Shown here: positions 5,815 to 8,779 of the stretch, in pieces
How positions within the stretch are numbered: position 1 is the first letter of the stretch
Layout of the letters: each line of letters starts with the position of its first letter
Program-made: the position numbers and the translations under genes
Notes under the pieces: model-generated
What the model saw: only the letters and a program-made list of their open reading frames with translations
What the model was told of the DNA's origin: nothing
Databases searched by the model: none
From: Hyphomicrobiales bacterium
Lineage (GTDB): Bacteria > Pseudomonadota > Alphaproteobacteria > Rhizobiales > Xanthobacteraceae
Reading direction: 5' to 3'
Length of the DNA stretch: 8,779 nt
Assembly: GCA_016210825.1 (NCBI GenBank)
Contig: JACQTM010000397.1
Span: 1-8,779, forward strand

Positions 5815-7049
5815 GCGAAGATGTCCTGTGCCTTGATGAGCGCGCTGGCAAGCGCATCCACCTCGGCTTTCGTGTTGTAGAGCGCAAACGACGCGCGGCA
5901 GGTGGCGGTGAGGCCATAGCGCGCAAGGAGCGGCATAACGCAATGGGTGCCGGCGCGCACCGCTACTCCCGCGCGGTCGATAATGGTCGCAACATCGTGC
6001 GGATGCGCACCTTTCAACTCGAACGAAACGATCGAGCCCTTTTCGCGCGCGGCACCGATGATGCGCAGCGAGTTGATCTCGCGCAGGCGATCATGGGCAT
6101 ATTTTATCAGCTCGTCCTCGTGCGCTCTGATGCGCACTTTGCCGACCGCGTTTACGTAATCGATGGCGGCGCCGAGCCCGATCGCCTGAACGATTGGCGG
6201 CGTTCCCGCCTCGAACTTATGCGGCGGGTCGCCATAAGTGACGCGATCCTCGAACACCTCGCGAATCATTTCGCCGCCGCCGTTGAATGGCGGCATCGCT
6301 TCGAGATGCGCGTGCTTGCCGTAGAGTACGCCGATTCCGGTCGGACCATAGAGCTTGTGGCCGGTGAAGACGTAGAAGTCGCAATCGATGTCGCGCACGT
6401 CGATCTGCAGATGCACCGCCGCCTGGCTGCCATCGATCAGCACCGGGATGTCGCGTGCATGCGCGCGCTTCACCACGTCCTTGACCGGGACGATGGTGCC
6501 GAGCGCATTCGACATGTGCGTGATTGCAACCATCTTGGTGCGCGGACCGAGAAGTTTATCGAATTCGTCGATCAGGAAATTGCCGTCGTCGTCCACCGGC
6601 GCCCATTTAATGACTGCGCCCTGACGCTCACGCAGGAAATGCCATGGAACGATGTTGGAATGATGCTCCATGATCGAGAGCACGATCTCGTCACCCTGTT
6701 TGATACGCTCGCGGCCGAACGTATAGGCAATGAGGTTGATTGCTTCGGTGGCGTTGCGCGTGAAGACGATCTCTTCCTTGCGGTCGGCATTGACGTAGGC
6801 GCGTACGGTTTCACGCGCGTTCTCGTAAGACTCGGTCGCGGTGTTCGCGAGATAGTGCAGGCCACGGTGCACGTTGGCGTATTCACTGGTGTAGGCCTTG
6901 TGCAGGCGGTCGAGCACGGCCTTCGGCTTCTGCGCCGAGGCGGCGTTGTCGAGATAGACGAGCGGCTTGCCATAGACCTGCATCGACAGGATCGGGAAAT
7001 CCTGCCGGATGCGGTTGACGTCGTAAGCGCCGTTCGTGGCCATCAGCAT
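5811..7049 (-). CDS. sufS: cysteine desulfurase SufS (group II)
   Basis: This 412-residue PLP enzyme converts cysteine to alanine and a Cys-bound persulfide, supplying sulfur to the SufBCD scaffold in the cytoplasm. Visible hallmarks are VYLDNAASAQKP (31-42), NVHRGLHYLA (59-68), MEHHSNIVPW (127-136), PLP-contacting D207 and Q209 in LIDGSQA, the Schiff-base K232 in FTGHKLYGPTG, and the persulfide-forming C370 in RAGTHCVMPLL. The short active-site loop and the RxGxHC context fit group II (SufS/CsdA) rather than IscS/NifS. Such enzymes usually need SufE or SufU, and none is in the window. I choose ATG 7049: GAGG lies 5 nt upstream and only 1 nt separates it from the sufD stop. An ATG two codons later is possible. 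The 31 further upstream codons are sufD out of frame. Confidence 0.96.
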   Translation of the reverse strand: MLMATNGAYDVNRIRQDFPILSMQVYGKPLVYLDNAASAQKPKAVLDRLHKAYTSEYANVHRGLHYLANTATESYENARETVRAYVNADRKEEIVFTRNATEAINLIAYTFGRERIKQGDEIVLSIMEHHSNIVPWHFLRERQGAVIKWAPVDDDGNFLIDEFDKLLGPRTKMVAITHMSNALGTIVPVKDVVKRAHARDIPVLIDGSQAAVHLQIDVRDIDCDFYVFTGHKLYGPTGIGVLYGKHAHLEAMPPFNGGGEMIREVFEDRVTYGDPPHKFEAGTPPIVQAIGLGAAIDYVNAVGKVRIRAHEDELIKYAHDRLREINSLRIIGAAREKGSIVSFELKGAHPHDVATIIDRAGVAVRAGTHCVMPLLARYGLTATCRASFALYNTKAEVDALASALIKAQDIFA

Positions 7050-7050
7050 T

Positions 7051-8385
7051 CTAGCCTCGCGCAGTGAGCCAGGCCGCCGCGGCCGCATTAAGTATGTCGC
7101 GCACGCCCTCGTGGCGCACGCCCTCGATCGCCTCGCCGACAAAGGCCTGGATCAGCAGGGCTTCGGCCTCCTTCGCCGGAATACCGCGCGCCTTGAGATA
7201 GAACAGCATGTCTTTGTCGAGCTCGCCCGCAGTCGCACCGTGACCGCATTGCACGTCGTCGGCAAAAATTTCCAACTCGGGCTTATTGTCGGCCTCGGCA
7301 TTCTCGGACAACAGCAGCGCCTGAGTCATCATTTTGGCGTCGGTCCTCTGCGCGCCAGGGCGCACGATGATCTTTCCCTGGAAGATGCCGCGGCTTTCGC
7401 CGTCTAGCACCGATTTGAACATCTCCCGGCTGGTGCATCCCGCCGCCGTATGGTCGACGACCATGGTCGTGTCGGCGTGCTGACGGCCGCGAAGCAACCG
7501 CGCGCCGCGGATGTCGGCGTTTGTCCCCTCGCCGGCGAAGCGCAGCGAAAGCTGGTAGCGCACCACCGCACCGCCGCTAATGAAGGAGAATTCATTGAAC
7601 GTCGCGTGCGCGCCGATTTCCGCGAGCAGGGTCGAAATGTGCAAGGCGCCGGCGCCCTCGCCAATCAGCTTGAGGTGATCGACCTCTGCCTCGTCGCCGA
7701 CGATCAATTCGAGTGCGTGATTTCCCTGATAGTCGACCGCCTCGGGACCTTCGTGGCTTTCGATCAATGTGAGCTGCGCCCTGCTACCGATCACAACGAG
7801 CGAGCGGGTGAACATGGCCGATGCCATGCCGCCCGCCGTGACAAAGACGAGATGCAATGGATGCGTGATCCGCGCGCCCGCGGCGACATGAATCACAGCG
7901 CCATCGCCCATGAAGGCGGTGTTGAGCGAGACCGCCGGATCGCTGCTCATGGTCTGGGCGCGGCCGAGTTCGTCAATCACGGCTCCATCACGCGCCGCAA
8001 GTGCCATCGCCAACGAATGCACCGTCAAACCCTTATCCATCCGATCGAGATCGGACAGGTCCGGCGCGAAAGCGCCATCGACGAAGACCAGCCGGTGGCA
8101 ATCGATGCCGGAAAGCAGCTTGTTTGCTGATTTTGCGCGGGCCTTGGCGGCGGCGTCAGGGTGCGCGGCGAGTGGATTGGCGTCGCGCATCAGCGCGCGC
8201 AAATCGGTGTATTTCCATTCCTCGACGCGCCGATGCGGCAGGCCGGTCGTTTCGAAATTCTTGATTGCCGCAACGCGCATGGCGGCGACGGCGTCACCGC
8301 CCGGCAACCTATCCTTGGCGGCGGCGAACGCTTCCACCAAAGCCTGCTCAGCCGCCGTTCGCATGGCGCGGACTTCGACGTTCAT
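7051..8385 (-). CDS. sufD: Fe-S cluster assembly protein SufD
   Basis: This 444-residue SufD is a subunit of the SufBC2D scaffold on which Fe-S clusters are built. An N-terminal helical region contains GLPHRRVEEWKYTDLRAL (about 48-65), the usual SufB/SufD start signature. A long right-handed beta-helix core follows. The C-terminal helical domain carries IFADDVQCGHGATAGELD (about 373-390), which includes C380 and H382; the latter corresponds to the conserved SufD histidine. It ends with the family's LKARGIPAKEAEALLIQAFVGE. The length is normal. The ATG at 8385 overlaps the sufC TGA by four bases, which implies translational coupling. MRTAAEQ, seven codons in, is a less likely start. Confidence 0.96.
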   Translation of the reverse strand: MNVEVRAMRTAAEQALVEAFAAAKDRLPGGDAVAAMRVAAIKNFETTGLPHRRVEEWKYTDLRALMRDANPLAAHPDAAAKARAKSANKLLSGIDCHRLVFVDGAFAPDLSDLDRMDKGLTVHSLAMALAARDGAVIDELGRAQTMSSDPAVSLNTAFMGDGAVIHVAAGARITHPLHLVFVTAGGMASAMFTRSLVVIGSRAQLTLIESHEGPEAVDYQGNHALELIVGDEAEVDHLKLIGEGAGALHISTLLAEIGAHATFNEFSFISGGAVVRYQLSLRFAGEGTNADIRGARLLRGRQHADTTMVVDHTAAGCTSREMFKSVLDGESRGIFQGKIIVRPGAQRTDAKMMTQALLLSENAEADNKPELEIFADDVQCGHGATAGELDKDMLFYLKARGIPAKEAEALLIQAFVGEAIEGVRHEGVRDILNAAAAAWLTARG

Positions 8386-8779
8386 GACACTAACGCCGCC
8401 TCGTCCTGGTATTGCACGTAGCCCGTAGCCTCGAGATCAAGCGCGAGTTCCTTACCGCCGGTCTTCACGATGCGGCCGCGCGAGAGCACGTGGACCACAT
8501 CGGGAATAATGTAATTGAGCAGCCGCTGATAATGCGTAATGACGACAAAGGCGCGTTCCGGCGCGCGCAGGCGGTTTACACCGTCGGCGACGATCTTCAG
8601 CGCATCGAGGTCGAGTCCGGAATCGGTCTCATCGAGCACGGCGAGCCGCGGCTCAAGCAGCGCCATTTGCAATATCTCATTACGCTTCTTCTCGCCGCCG
8701 GAAAATCCGACATTGACTGCGCGGCGCAACATCTCCTGGTCGATAGAGAGCTTGGCGGCGGCGGCGCGCACCCGTTTCA
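8382..8779 (-). CDS. sufC: Fe-S assembly ATPase SufC, C-terminal part (start beyond right edge)
   Basis: The visible 131 residues are the C-terminal half of SufC, the ABC-type ATPase that drives rearrangement of the SufBC2D scaffold. Fragment numbering: ABC signature VGFSGGEKKRNEI (23-35), Walker B and catalytic Glu in LAVLDE (45-50), D-loop SGLD (53-56), switch histidine H82 in ITHYQRLL, and GRIVKTGGKELA (101-112). The SufC-specific strings NVGFSGGEKKRN and DSGLDLDALKIVADG separate it from other ABC ATPases. The Walker A motif and the true start lie outside the window. A GTG at 8771 is in frame but internal, since homology continues upstream. Its stop overlaps the sufD ATG. Confidence 0.95.
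   Translation of the reverse strand, partial: KRVRAAAAKLSIDQEMLRRAVNVGFSGGEKKRNEILQMALLEPRLAVLDETDSGLDLDALKIVADGVNRLRAPERAFVVITHYQRLLNYIIPDVVHVLSRGRIVKTGGKELALDLEATGYVQYQDEAALVS

Noticed and set aside
5943..7067. 374-codon open frame antisense to sufS
   Set aside because: The opposite strand is an intact SufS. The antisense translation is Arg/Asp/Val-rich with no recognisable motif and no SD.
7099..7126. Tandem 13-bp direct repeat GCGCACGCCCTCG with 15-nt period in sufD
   Set aside because: It encodes EGVRH-EGVRD at the SufD C-terminus. As I recall, this fits the usual end of the family, so it is coding sequence rather than a mobile or regulatory repeat.
7050..7142. Upstream extension of sufS to 7142
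   Set aside because: These codons are the out-of-frame end of sufD. The ATG at 7049 has an SD and matches the family start.
7450..8130. 226-codon plus-strand frame within sufD
   Set aside because: It lies wholly inside an intact SufD coding sequence and has no independent support.
1..8779. Mobile elements, tRNA/rRNA genes, CRISPR arrays, toxin-antitoxin or phage-defence genes
   Set aside because: I looked for transposase or integrase motifs, terminal repeats, regularly spaced repeats and tRNA-like cloverleaf signatures, and saw none.

Overview
The window is a GC-rich chromosomal stretch that reads like an alphaproteobacterium, most likely Hyphomicrobiales (a Bradyrhizobium or Xanthobacteraceae relative). 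This rests on the protein sequences, the codon bias toward G/C-ending codons, and the suf gene set ending in a DUF59 gene and an A-type scaffold gene. I recognise these families by eye; no database search was done. No mobile element, tRNA, rRNA or CRISPR array is visible. The content is mostly housekeeping.

Left part (1-2831). The minus strand carries the N-terminal part of a PLP-dependent cysteine synthase / cystathionine beta-synthase family enzyme, which runs off the left edge, and an alpha/beta hydrolase. A roughly 200-bp divergent intergenic region separates the hydrolase from a plus-strand RhlE-type DEAD-box RNA helicase. That region holds a sigma70-like promoter for the helicase and a perfect 7-bp inverted repeat next to the hydrolase start.

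Middle (2832-4131). A plus-strand soluble diguanylate cyclase has an uncharacterised helical N-terminal region and a GGEEF active site. The usual inhibitory-site Arg is replaced by Lys. It converges on the suf cluster.

Right part (4132-8779), all minus strand. In transcription order this is sufC (its start lies beyond the right edge), sufD, sufS, a DUF59 gene (sufT type), a small exported four-cysteine protein of unknown function, an A-type Fe-S carrier (sufA/iscA), and a TfoX N-terminal-domain protein. The first four genes are tightly coupled: ATGA overlaps at sufC/sufD and sufS/sufT, and 1 nt between sufD and sufS. SufC and SufD are parts of the SufBCD scaffold complex, SufS supplies sulfur from cysteine, the DUF59 protein acts in Fe-S maturation, and SufA is a cluster carrier. 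sufB and the operon promoter must lie upstream, outside the window. The unusual points are the small secreted protein and the TfoX-domain protein riding in an Fe-S operon. I see no clear evidence of a wholly new system here.
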